From Pseudonocardia hydrocarbonoxydans (GTDB lineage: Bacteria > Actinomycetota > Actinomycetes > Mycobacteriales > Pseudonocardiaceae): a stretch of 64,000 bases of DNA. Positions 34,103-41,287 of this stretch are shown piece by piece. A program made the translations under genes and the position numbers. The stretch is from assembly GCF_006539565.1 (NCBI RefSeq), contig NZ_BJNG01000017.1:1-64000 (forward strand). Reading direction: 5' to 3'. The notes beneath the pieces are model-generated. The model was given only the letters and a program-made list of their open reading frames with translations, ran no database searches and was not told where the DNA came from. Position 1 is the stretch's first letter; every line of letters starts with the position of its first letter.

Positions 34103-34134
34103 CAGTCCACACCGTGCCGTCGCGGCACGGTCAA
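34103..34134 (-). promoter_or_regulatory. MerR-type dyad promoter of the beta-lactamase gene
   Basis: On the minus strand TTGACC (34129-34134) is followed after 17 bases by TGTGGA. The spacer carries the dyad ACCGTGCCG-N3-CGGCACGGT (34111-34131). The 32-bp segment differs at only two positions from 43277-43308 upstream of the S9 peptidase. Confidence 0.6.
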
Positions 34135-34255
34135 ACGGGGGGCGCCCACCCGGCACCGGTCGACGCCGACCTGCGGCGGCCACCCGGGGCCCGTCGTGGT
34201 GCTGGGACCGGATCACCGCGCGGACCACCGGTGCGAGCGCGGCTGCGCGGCCCCG

Positions 34256-34518
34256 TCAGGCGGCGGGTGCCCACCCGGTGCCCATCGCGATGCGGCTGGT
34301 GCGCTGGGAGGCGGCGGCCATGATCGCGACGGGCGAGGAGATGCCGGTCTGGAAGTGGCGGTGGCGCAGGTAGACGCTGTCGAACCCGAGCCGCTCGCCG
34401 AGCTCGATGACCTGCGGGACGCTCTCGTGCCCCGGGCCGGGGTCGTCGCCGTCGAACAGGCCGATGGTCAGGAAGCCCAGCTTCTCCAGCGGGACGTCGG
34501 GGTCGGCACAGCCCCGTC
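34256..34518 (-). pseudogene. Truncated LLM-class flavin oxidoreductase
   Basis: The minus frame VPLEKLGFLTIGLFDGDDPG, then ERLGFDSVYLRHRHFQTGIS and MAAASQRTSRIAMGTG, is the N-terminal quarter of a luciferase-like monooxygenase. It stops at 34256 right after, and no start codon lies in frame (a TGA precedes). Both ends are missing, so it is a remnant of about 85 codons. The rest of 34135-34540 shows nothing else. Confidence 0.65.
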
Positions 34519-34546
34519 AACAACGGCGCGACGGGAGCTGTTCCGG

Positions 34547-34572
34547 GGGTTGGACCGCCCACGCCGGGGTAC
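34547..34572 (+). promoter_or_regulatory. SigB-like promoter of the manganese catalase gene
   Basis: GGGT-N16-GGGTAC (or GTTG-N14-GGGTAC), about 60 bases upstream of the ATG. It matches the actinobacterial general-stress sigma pattern GNNT-N14-16-GGGTAC/T. Confidence 0.5.
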
Positions 34573-34631
34573 GCCGGGTCGACGGGCGCGGTGCACACCG
34601 CTCCCGACACAGACCCACATCGAGGTACCGC

Positions 34632-35576
34632 ATGTTCCTGCACGTCCAACGAATGATCAACGAGATCGTCCCCGACGAGCCGGACCCGGCCGCCGCCAAC
34701 GCGCTGCAGGAGGGCCTGGGCGGCCAGTTCGGCGAGATGCGCACGATGATGCAGTACCTGTTCCAGGCGTTCAATTTCCGTGGCGCGACCGGCAAGCCCT
34801 ACCGGGACCTGCTCTACGGGGTGGGGACCGAGGAGATCGGGCACGTCGAGCTCATCGCGACCACCATCGCCCGGCTCACCGACGGCGCGCCCGGCTACTC
34901 CGGCTCGGCGACCAAGCCGGTCGACGAGCCCGGGAAGAAGGGGGCGACCCCGCTGGCGAGCGCGCTGGGCGCCGGCAACATCCACCACTACCTGGTCGGT
35001 GCCCAGGGAGCACTGCCGGTGGACGCCGCGGGCAACCCGTGGTCGGGCTCCTACGTCTACAACAGCGGCAACCTGGTGCTGGACCTGCTCTACAACCTGA
35101 TGCTCGAGTCCACGGGCCGGTTGCAGAAGTGCCGCCTCTACGAGATGACGGCGAACAAGACGGCGCGGGCGACGATCGCGTACCTGATCGTCCGCGACCA
35201 GGCGCACGAGAACGCCTACGCCAAGGCGCTGGAGTCGCTGGGGGTGAACTGGGGCGCCACGCTGCCCATCCCGAAGACGAACGCGGAGCGGTTCCCCGAG
35301 GTGAAGAAGCTGCTGGACCAGGGGCTGCACCTCACGCAGTACACGTTCAGCGCCGACGACCTGTCCGAGGCGGGCAAGATCTACCGGGGTGAGGCCCCGG
35401 CCAGCGTCGGCGGCGGGACGCTGACCACCCAGCGGGCGCCCGAGGGCTTCCCGATGGACATCGCGGTGGAACGCCCGGAGGAGTTCTCCCCCGGCCTGGA
35501 CCCCGAGCTGCTCGCGCTGGTGCAGGCCACCGCGGAGCTGGAGCTGGCCGACGCCGACAACCCGGCGGGCGGGTAG
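34632..35576 (+). CDS. Manganese catalase
   Basis: 314 residues, di-manganese (non-heme) catalase that breaks down H2O2 in the cytoplasm. The ferritin-like ligands are visible: Glu in GGQFGEMRTMMQYL, Glu and His in TEEIGHVELIATT, Glu in LMLESTGRLQK and E/H in RDQAHENAYAKAL. The length and the C-terminal tail are usual for the family. No strong Shine-Dalgarno (GAGG nine bases upstream). The SigB-like promoter and nearby stress genes suggest general-stress control. Confidence 0.93.
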   Translation: MFLHVQRMINEIVPDEPDPAAANALQEGLGGQFGEMRTMMQYLFQAFNFRGATGKPYRDLLYGVGTEEIGHVELIATTIARLTDGAPGYSGSATKPVDEPGKKGATPLASALGAGNIHHYLVGAQGALPVDAAGNPWSGSYVYNSGNLVLDLLYNLMLESTGRLQKCRLYEMTANKTARATIAYLIVRDQAHENAYAKALESLGVNWGATLPIPKTNAERFPEVKKLLDQGLHLTQYTFSADDLSEAGKIYRGEAPASVGGGTLTTQRAPEGFPMDIAVERPEEFSPGLDPELLALVQATAELELADADNPAGG

Positions 35577-35584
35577 CCGAGGGG

Positions 35585-35609
35585 GAGTAGCCGCGCCGCT
35601 GGTGGGTAC
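35585..35609 (+). promoter_or_regulatory. SigB-like leaderless promoter
   Basis: GAGT-N15-GGGTAC, with exactly nine bases between the -10 and the lipoprotein ATG. The same spacing occurs at the 37.1-kb and 38.3-kb promoters. Confidence 0.55.
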
Positions 35610-35618
35610 GCCGTGGGC

Positions 35619-35849
35619 ATGACCGACGACAGCACGCCCACCGCCCCGCTGCGACTCCGCCTGGGCGCCGTCGCCCTCGCCTGCTGCGCCCTGTTGCTCA
35701 CCGGGGCCGCCTCGTGCGAGGGCGACGGCGGCCCCGGCGTACCCGAGCAGGGTGAACAGGGCGACGGCTCCGGCAACGGGGGCGACCGCGGCGAGGAGGG
35801 CGAGCCCGGTGAGGGCGGCGCGGGCGACGAGATCGGCGGGGGTAGCTGA
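35619..35849 (+). CDS. Small acidic Gly-rich lipoprotein
   Basis: 76 residues. The signal peptide LRLRLGAVALACCALLLTGA leads into a possible lipobox Cys (TGAASC). The mature part is an acidic, Gly/Glu-rich disordered tail (GEEGEPGEGGAGDEIGGGS). The ATG at 35619 is chosen because the predicted SigB-like -10 ends nine bases upstream, implying a leaderless transcript. Function unknown; perhaps an envelope stress protein. Confidence 0.55.
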   Translation: MTDDSTPTAPLRLRLGAVALACCALLLTGAASCEGDGGPGVPEQGEQGDGSGNGGDRGEEGEPGEGGAGDEIGGGS

Positions 35850-35859
35850 GGCGTGGGGG

Positions 35860-36163
35860 ATGGCTGAGGGCACGACGACGAGCTCCTCGACGCGGCGGCC
35901 GGGTTCGATGAGCTCGCGCCGCCGGGGCAGGTCGGCGCGGGAGAGCAGGATCGGCCCGGACGGGATGGTGACCCGGGCCAGCACGGCGGGCAGGGACCCG
36001 GCATCGGCCGGCGCGTCGTCGATGGCCCGGGTGTTGCTCAGCGTCGAGTGCACCAGCAGGACCCGTCCGTCCGCGGTGAGGACGTCGCCCGGCTCGGCGC
36101 AGATGCGGTCCAGGACCGTCCGCCCGGCGTCGCGGCTGCGCCGCGCCGACCCGTCCGCCCGGG
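35860..36163 (-). other. Coding-like minus-strand stretch, no clear gene
   Basis: Just downstream of the STAS gene stop, a minus frame has coding-type codon bias and protein-like sequence (ILLSRADLPRRRELIEPGRR; VEELVVVPSAIPHAS), but lacks an obvious start and does not end before running antisense to the lipoprotein gene. It could be the remains of a gene that followed the STAS gene. No family recognised. Confidence 0.3.
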
Positions 36164-36640
36164 TCAGCCCTCGGCGACGAGGTCGGCGCGGCGCCGGCGC
36201 CGGACGTGGCGTGGGGCCGGAACCATCCGGGCGTCGACGACGGGGCGGGGCGCCGGTGCGGGTAGTGCCGACAGGGCGTCGACCGCCTCCTCGAGGGAGT
36301 CGGGACCGCCCAGATCGGCGAGCATCACGCCGACGTCCGCCGGGAGGACCCCGATGCGGGAGGCGACCCCCGTGACGTGCAGCGTCATCGACGCGTGGGC
36401 ACACACCTGCGCGGCTCGCCGGACGACCTGCAGCCCGGCGACGGAGAACGAGCGCACGTCCCCGAGGTCGACGACCAGGTGCCGGCGTCGCACGACGCCG
36501 GACGGCGGGGCGGTGCACCTGTCGAGCAATCGGGCCAACCGGCCCACCGCGCAGCCGGTGAGATCCCCGGCCACCCGGACCACGGTGATCCGGTCCCGTA
36601 CGTGTTCGACCGCGAGCAGGAGCGCATCGTCCGCAGCCAT
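36164..36640 (-). CDS. STAS-domain protein (anti-anti-sigma-like)
   Basis: 158 residues. The STAS fold spans about 10-105: ITVVRVAGDLTGCAVGRLAR, then HLVVDLGDVRSFSVAGLQVV, where D-x-x-x-x-S matches the phosphorylatable serine loop of SpoIIAA/RsbV proteins. The C-terminal tail is basic and Pro-rich. It would bind a kinase-type anti-sigma factor; dephosphorylation by a SpoIIE-type phosphatase such as the one at 39.1 kb is plausible. The ATG follows GGGAGG. A SigB-like promoter lies upstream. Confidence 0.8.
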   Translation of the reverse strand: MAADDALLLAVEHVRDRITVVRVAGDLTGCAVGRLARLLDRCTAPPSGVVRRRHLVVDLGDVRSFSVAGLQVVRRAAQVCAHASMTLHVTGVASRIGVLPADVGVMLADLGGPDSLEEAVDALSALPAPAPRPVVDARMVPAPRHVRRRRRADLVAEG

Positions 36641-36689
36641 CGATCCTCCCGGTGCCCGGCCGCTCCGTCGCGGCCCGGCGGACCGGGGG

Positions 36690-36715
36690 ATACCCCGCGT
36701 GCCGCGGCGCCACAC
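36690..36715 (-). promoter_or_regulatory. SigB-like promoter of the STAS gene
   Basis: Minus strand: GTGT-N16-GGGTAT, about 50 bases before the ATG. The -10 matches the canonical GGGTAT. Confidence 0.5.
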
Positions 36716-36723
36716 CGCCCGGG

Positions 36724-37119
36724 TCAGGCGGCCCCGGCGCGGACCGGGGTGAAGGCCGCCGTGTCGTAGTAGGTGCGCAGGGCCACGATGTCGTCGCCGT
36801 CCAGATCGATGACGGTGACGCCCCGGTACCGCAGCGGGCGGTCGTCGGTGAGGGTGGCCGTGGTGGTCCACTCCAGCGCCACCTGGTCGTCGTCCTCCAC
36901 GGCGTTGACGAAGGTGGTGGACAGCTCGTGGAACTGCTCGCGGTACTCGGTCCAGAACGCCGCGACGTCGGCGCGCTCCCCGCGGGCGTCCAGGCGCATG
37001 GCGGTGGCGTCGGCGGAGAACAGCCGCGCGAGCGGCGCCGGGTCGGCGTCCTGCTCGAACCGGCGCAGGGCCGCCACGAACGTGCGGGCCCGGGGATCGG
37101 TGATGTGGTTGTCTTCCAT
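36724..37119 (-). CDS. SnoaL-like (NTF2-fold) protein
   Basis: 131 residues with the NTF2/SnoaL cone fold: ARTFVAALRRFEQDADPAPL, LFSADATAMRLD, AFWTEYREQFHELSTTFVNA and IDLDGDDIVALRTYYD. Members act as small isomerases, hydrolases or ligand binders; this one has no distinctive catalytic set. The -10 of a SigB-like promoter ends nine bases before the ATG, and GGAGG falls within that gap. Confidence 0.8.
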   Translation of the reverse strand: MEDNHITDPRARTFVAALRRFEQDADPAPLARLFSADATAMRLDARGERADVAAFWTEYREQFHELSTTFVNAVEDDDQVALEWTTTATLTDDRPLRYRGVTVIDLDGDDIVALRTYYDTAAFTPVRAGAA

Positions 37120-37128
37120 CCCCTCCGG

Positions 37129-37153
37129 CTACCCGCTGTCCCGCGCCCCATGC
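37129..37153 (-). promoter_or_regulatory. SigB-like leaderless promoter
   Basis: Minus strand GCAT-N15-GGGTAG, then nine bases to the ATG. GTGCATG-N14-GGGTAG is shared exactly with the SDR promoter at 38.25 kb. Confidence 0.6.
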
Positions 37154-37216
37154 ACCGGTCCCGTTCGTGGCCCCGGGACCCGCAGGGCATCGCCACCCCA
37201 CGCCGCGTCCCGCGTT

Positions 37217-37267
37217 GCAGTGGGGTGGCTCCACTCCGATCCGGTTGCAGTGGAGCCACCCCACTGC
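37217..37267. terminator. Perfect 19-bp inverted repeat
   Basis: GCAGTGGGGTGGCTCCACT (37217-37235) pairs perfectly with 37249-37267 around a 13-base loop. It starts 22 bases past the Rieske gene stop on the minus strand, where a terminator is expected. Confidence 0.6.
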
Positions 37268-37288
37268 GGTGGCCCATCCGTCGCGCGG

Positions 37289-38155
37289 TCAGCTCGCCGG
37301 GACCCCGGGGAAGGTGACGACCCGGGCCTGCAGCACGCCGTCGACGGTGCGGTGCTCGAAGCGGGGCAGCGGCGCGGTGGCCGGGCCGTGCACGACGGAG
37401 CCGTCGTCGACCCGGAACACGCTGCCGTGCCACGGGCAGGTCAGCACCGCGCAGCCGCCCTCCTCGCCGAGCTCGGCGTCGTGCATCGGGGCGGAGGCGT
37501 GCGGGCAGCGGTCGGCCAGCACCGAGACCTCGCCGCCGGAGCGGACGACGACGACCGGGGTGTCCCCGGCCAGCCGCCGCACCGGCCGTCCGTCGGGGAC
37601 GTCGGCGGCGGCGCCCAGCGGCTGCCAGTCGCCGGGCCCGGTGTGCGGGACGGCCTCGGCCTGGTTCGGGCCGAGCGCCTGCCGGAACGCCAGGTGCCCG
37701 CCCAGGTAGGCGCTGAACCCGGACAGCGCACCCCCGGCCGCGCTGAGCGCGCGCCCGCCCCCGCCGCGCGCCCGCGCGACCAGCGCGCCCCCGTAGCAGG
37801 CGACGGCGGCGGCGTTGAGCGCCGCGTGCACGACACCCACGCGCTGCTGCTCCTCGTGGGCGTCGGAGTAGTCGGCCCAGCCCGACGCCACCGTCGGCAG
37901 CGTGCCGGCGAGGCCTGCCGCGATCAGGGTGCTGGACGCGCGCCGCTGCCCGCCCACGAGATCCAGCAACGACGCGGACAGGAACGACCCGAGGGTGAAC
38001 TGGGCCAGCGAGGGGTGCAGGGCGTGTCCCAGCCACACCCCGTGCAGGGCGTCCTTGACGCCGCGGTGGGTCAGCACGCCCTGCACGGCGTCACGCGCCG
38101 CACCGGCGGGCCGGTCGAGGGCTCGGGTCCGTTCCAGCTTCTCCGGGATGCTCAT
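37289..38155 (-). CDS. DUF2231 membrane domain fused to Rieske [2Fe-2S] domain
   Basis: 288 residues. The N-terminal half (about 20-165) is a DUF2231-type membrane domain with four hydrophobic helices (LAQFTLGSFLSASLLDLVGG; TLIAAGLAGTLPTVASGWAD) and conserved His. The C-terminal half (about 185-285) is a Rieske ferredoxin with CPHASAPMHDAEL and CPWHGSVFRV, both cluster motifs complete. Probably a membrane-tethered electron carrier facing the cytoplasm. The ATG at 38155 is preferred over a start 11 codons upstream. It sits among stress genes. Confidence 0.85.
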   Translation of the reverse strand: MSIPEKLERTRALDRPAGAARDAVQGVLTHRGVKDALHGVWLGHALHPSLAQFTLGSFLSASLLDLVGGQRRASSTLIAAGLAGTLPTVASGWADYSDAHEEQQRVGVVHAALNAAAVACYGGALVARARGGGGRALSAAGGALSGFSAYLGGHLAFRQALGPNQAEAVPHTGPGDWQPLGAAADVPDGRPVRRLAGDTPVVVVRSGGEVSVLADRCPHASAPMHDAELGEEGGCAVLTCPWHGSVFRVDDGSVVHGPATAPLPRFEHRTVDGVLQARVVTFPGVPAS

Positions 38156-38252
38156 GTGCCCGGGGTCGTCCGGACGGGGCCGGGTCAAACCCGTCGCCGC
38201 CGGGCGGTGCGGTGTCGGCGCGTCCCGGTGACCTCGTCGACACCCGCCGCGT

Positions 38253-38277
38253 GCATGACCGCGCCGACACGGGGTAG
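38253..38277 (+). promoter_or_regulatory. SigB-like leaderless promoter
   Basis: GCAT-N15-GGGTAG, then nine bases to the SDR ATG; identical layout to the 35.6-kb and 37.1-kb promoters. Confidence 0.6.
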
Positions 38278-38286
38278 CCCCCTGGC

Positions 38287-39141
38287 ATGACCGACGCTCC
38301 CCAGCCCGCCCAGCAGCAGGACCCGCCCGGCCGCACCGCCGACATGGAACCCGCCCCCCGCGACGAGATGCGCGCCTACCGCGGCCGCGACCTGCTCGAC
38401 GGCCAGGTCGCCCTGGTCACCGGGGGCGACTCCGGGATCGGTCGGGCGGTCTGCGTCGCGTTCGCCAAGGAGGGGGCCGACGTCGCCCTGTCCTACCTGT
38501 CCGAGGACGACGACGCCGAGCACACCGCCCGGCTCGTCCGGGCGGAGGGACACCGGTGCGTCCTGCTGCGCGGCGACCTCGGCGACGCGCGGCACTGCAC
38601 CGCCGTCGTCGACGCGACGGTGGCCGAGCTGGGTCGCCTCGACGTGCTGGTCAACAACGTCGCCACCCAGGAGCCGGTCGACGCACCCGAGGACATCGAC
38701 GACGAGCGCTGGCTGCGGACGTTCGAGGTGAACGTGCACAGCTTCTTCCGGGTCACCCGGGCCGCGCTGCCCCACCTCGGCGAGGGCTCCGCGATCATCA
38801 ACACCGGTTCGGTCAACGGGCTGCGCGGCAACCGCACGCTGATCGACTACTCCGCGACAAAGGGCGCCGTGACGGCGTGGACCTACTCGATGGCGCAGGC
38901 GCTCGTCGACCGCGGTATCCGCGTCAACTGCGTCGCGCCCGGCCCGGTGTGGACCCCGCTGATCCCGGCCACGATGCCCCCGGACAAGGTGGGGTCGTTC
39001 GGGGAGCAGGTGCCGATGGGGCGCGCGGCCGATCCCGACGAGATCGCCCCGTCCTACGTGTTCTTCGCGGCGCAGGCGCTGTCGTCCTACTACACCGGCG
39101 AGGTGCTGGCCCCGCTCGGCGGCGAGACCCTTCCCGGGTAG
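38287..39141 (+). CDS. SDR-family stress oxidoreductase (YghA/YdaD-like)
   Basis: 284 residues with the N-terminal extension typical of the YghA/YdaD group, which are general-stress SDRs: QQDPPGRTADMEPAPRDEM. NADP motif: LVTGGDSGIGRAVCVAFA; LVNNVATQEP; catalytic Ser in INTGSVNGLRG and Tyr/Lys in YSATKGAV. C-terminus GEVLAPLGGETLPG. A SigB-like promoter nine bases upstream of the ATG supports stress control. Confidence 0.9.
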   Translation: MTDAPQPAQQQDPPGRTADMEPAPRDEMRAYRGRDLLDGQVALVTGGDSGIGRAVCVAFAKEGADVALSYLSEDDDAEHTARLVRAEGHRCVLLRGDLGDARHCTAVVDATVAELGRLDVLVNNVATQEPVDAPEDIDDERWLRTFEVNVHSFFRVTRAALPHLGEGSAIINTGSVNGLRGNRTLIDYSATKGAVTAWTYSMAQALVDRGIRVNCVAPGPVWTPLIPATMPPDKVGSFGEQVPMGRAADPDEIAPSYVFFAAQALSSYYTGEVLAPLGGETLPG

Positions 39142-39145
39142 GCGC

Positions 39146-40396
39146 TCAGGCCGGCGGGAGTCCGGTCGGGAACATGCGCAGGTGGCCCTCGGTGGACCAG
39201 TCGAGCATGACCAGGGTGGCGTCGTCCTGCAGGCGGCCCTGCTGGTGGTCGAGCACGGCGGCGGTGAGGCGGCGCAGCGTCTCGGGGGCGGACAGGTCGT
39301 CGGCCTCCGCGTGTTCGACGAGCTCGACCAGCCGGTCCTCGCCGAAGAAGGCGCCGTCCCGGTCGCGGGCCTCGACGATGCCGTCGGAGTAGAGCAGCAG
39401 GCGGTCGCCCGGTTCGAGCTGCTCGCGGCCCACCACCGGCGCCGGCGCCCCGGGGATCCGCAGCCCCAGCGGGAGTCGCGGCGCGGTCGACAGCTCCTTG
39501 ACGACCCGGCCGTCGCGCACCAGCAGCGGGGCGGGGTGCCCGGCCAGCAGGTAGTCCAGCACGCCGGTGGCGGTGTCGAAGCGGGCCAGCACCGCGGTGG
39601 CGAACTGGCGGGGCCCGGACTGGGCGAGGATGGCGTCGTCGGCCCGCGCCGCGACGGCCTCCAGGTCGGTCTCGCCGTCGCGGCGGGCGTTGCGGACGGC
39701 GGTGACGGCCAGCGCGCACGTCAGCCCGGCCCGGATGTCGTGGCCCAGCGCGTCGAACACCGCGAGGTCGATGACGTCGCCGTCGATGTTGAAGTCGTAG
39801 GCGTCGCCCGCGACGTCGTCGTGCGGTTCTAGCAGGGCGGCCACCACCACCCGCTCGGTGGCGAAGGTCCGGGGCGGCAGCAGCTGCCACAGCAGCTCGG
39901 AGGCCAGGGAGAGCGGGCCGTTGCTGCGCCAGCGGCGGAGCCGGTCGCTGTAGGCGATCTTGGTCATCAGCAGGTGCCCGGAGAGCCCGGCGAGGGTCCA
40001 CATGCGCGCGCGCAGCTCGTCGCCGTCCTCGACGTCACCGAGGCCGACCCGCATGACCCCCGCCCGGTCGGTCCCGTCCAGGACGGGCACCCACAGCACG
40101 CGGCCCCCGTCGTCGTCGAGGCCGGGGAGGATCTCGCCGAGCTGGTAGGCGCGCCCGGCCATCGTGCCGACCACGCCGATCCGGGTCGGCGGGCCGGTCC
40201 GCACGGCGGTCAGCGACCGCTGCGCCAGGTCGACCACGTGGAGCTCCGCGGTCAGGCCCAGGGGCCGGACGGCGTCGTCGAACAGCTGTGACAGGTCCTC
40301 ACCCCGCGCCAGGTGCCCACCCTCGATGACGTGCGAGAGCGCGTCTGCCCAGCTCGCCGTCCGGGCCGTCTGAGCAGGTTTGTCGGGTTCCACCAC
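39146..40396 (-). CDS. GAF-SpoIIE (PP2C-type) serine phosphatase
   Basis: 416 residues. A GAF-like sensor fills about 20-150 (PTRIGVVGTMAGRAYQLGEI; VLWVPVLDGTDRAGVMRVGL). The SpoIIE/RsbU phosphatase domain follows at about 180-400, with metal-binding Asp residues in DVAGDAYDFNIDGDVIDLAV, GHDIRAGLTCA, DRLLLYSDGIVEARD and QDDATLVML. Such enzymes dephosphorylate STAS anti-anti-sigma factors and release a sigma factor. The STAS gene 2.5 kb away is a candidate substrate. The start is GTG; convergent with the SDR gene. Confidence 0.88.
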   Translation of the reverse strand: MVEPDKPAQTARTASWADALSHVIEGGHLARGEDLSQLFDDAVRPLGLTAELHVVDLAQRSLTAVRTGPPTRIGVVGTMAGRAYQLGEILPGLDDDGGRVLWVPVLDGTDRAGVMRVGLGDVEDGDELRARMWTLAGLSGHLLMTKIAYSDRLRRWRSNGPLSLASELLWQLLPPRTFATERVVVAALLEPHDDVAGDAYDFNIDGDVIDLAVFDALGHDIRAGLTCALAVTAVRNARRDGETDLEAVAARADDAILAQSGPRQFATAVLARFDTATGVLDYLLAGHPAPLLVRDGRVVKELSTAPRLPLGLRIPGAPAPVVGREQLEPGDRLLLYSDGIVEARDRDGAFFGEDRLVELVEHAEADDLSAPETLRRLTAAVLDHQQGRLQDDATLVMLDWSTEGHLRMFPTGLPPA

Positions 40397-40415
40397 CGGG
40401 GACAGTACGGGGCCC

Positions 40416-40441
40416 CGTGGGCGGGGGGCACCGCGCCCACG
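40416..40441 (-). terminator. Hairpin after the MerR gene
   Basis: CGTGGGCG (40416-40423) pairs with CGCCCACG (40434-40441), 8 bp, between the MerR stop and the phosphatase start. Confidence 0.4.
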
Positions 40442-40452
40442 GCGGCGGCCGA

Positions 40453-41193
40453 CTACCCCGGCGGCGCGGCGCGGTCGGCGCGGAGCAGCTCCTCGGTACG
40501 GCGCAGCACGTCGAGCTGCGCGGGGTTGTAGAGATCGCGCAGTGCCTCGCCCACGGTCCGGGCGGCGGAGCGCGGGTCGCCAGGGGCGTCGGACGGCGGC
40601 CCGTGCAGGTCCGGATGCCGCGCACGCAGGGCCCGGACGTAGGGGACCATGCGCCGGGCGACGTCCTGCCGGGTCGACTCGTCGGTGTCGGCGGGGAGAT
40701 CGTCGAACTCCGCCGCGACCGGGTCGTCGGGCAGGTGCAGCAGCATGTCCGCCCAGGCCCGCCGCGCCTGCGGGCCCATGACCCGGCCGATCACCGCGAC
40801 GAACGAGCGGTCGGCCCCGGACAGGTCGACGCGGGCGACGGGGGCGAGCTCGGGGGGCAGGTCGGTGGGTGCGGCCTCGTCGAGGATCCCGCGCAGCTCG
40901 ACGCGGACCCGCTGCAGCCGGTCGATCGTCGCGGCCAGTTCGGCGTCCAGTGCGCGCAGCGCCTCGGCGGGATGGTCGTCGCGCTCACCGAGTTCGGCGA
41001 TCTGCGGCAACGTGAAACCGAGGTCGACCAGGCGTTTGATCCGCAGCAGCCGGACCAGGTGGGCCACGCCGTACTGCTTGTAGCCGTTGGAGCGCCGCTC
41101 CGGCTCGGCGAGGAGCCCGACCTGGTGGTAGTGCCGCACGGCGCGCAGGGTCGTGCCGGCCAGCTCGGCGAGCTCACGGGTGCTCCAGGCCAC
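40453..41193 (-). CDS. MerR-family transcriptional regulator
   Basis: 246 residues. The N-terminal winged HTH is canonical: WSTRELAELAGTTLRAVRHY, HQVGLLAEPERRSNGYKQYG, then LVRLLRIKRLVDLGFTLPQI. A long C-terminal helical effector domain follows. MerR proteins twist promoters with overlong spacers and dyads between -35 and -10. The GTG at 41193 follows a GGAGGGGGGTG tract. It lies 94 bp downstream of the S9 peptidase on the same strand. It is the obvious candidate for the dyad found at 43277 and 34103. Confidence 0.9.
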   Translation of the reverse strand: MAWSTRELAELAGTTLRAVRHYHQVGLLAEPERRSNGYKQYGVAHLVRLLRIKRLVDLGFTLPQIAELGERDDHPAEALRALDAELAATIDRLQRVRVELRGILDEAAPTDLPPELAPVARVDLSGADRSFVAVIGRVMGPQARRAWADMLLHLPDDPVAAEFDDLPADTDESTRQDVARRMVPYVRALRARHPDLHGPPSDAPGDPRSAARTVGEALRDLYNPAQLDVLRRTEELLRADRAAPPG

Positions 41194-41287
41194 GAGCGCA
41201 CCCCCCTCCGCCGACGCCCGTCGTGAGCCGGACGGTACGGGACCTCCCGGGGGACGGCGCCGCGGCACCGGAGGGGGGCCGGCACGG

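Noticed and set aside
34131..38036. A 1301-codon open frame on the minus strand
   Set aside because: It runs antisense to or out of frame with catalase, STAS, SnoaL and Rieske genes. It is stop-free only because of the GC content; composition is Arg/Pro/Gly-rich. Only the short stretch 35860-36163 within it looks coding.
40452..40457. GGGTAG as a SigB-like -10 for the phosphatase gene
   Set aside because: It coincides with the last codons of the MerR gene and has no GNNT element at the right distance.
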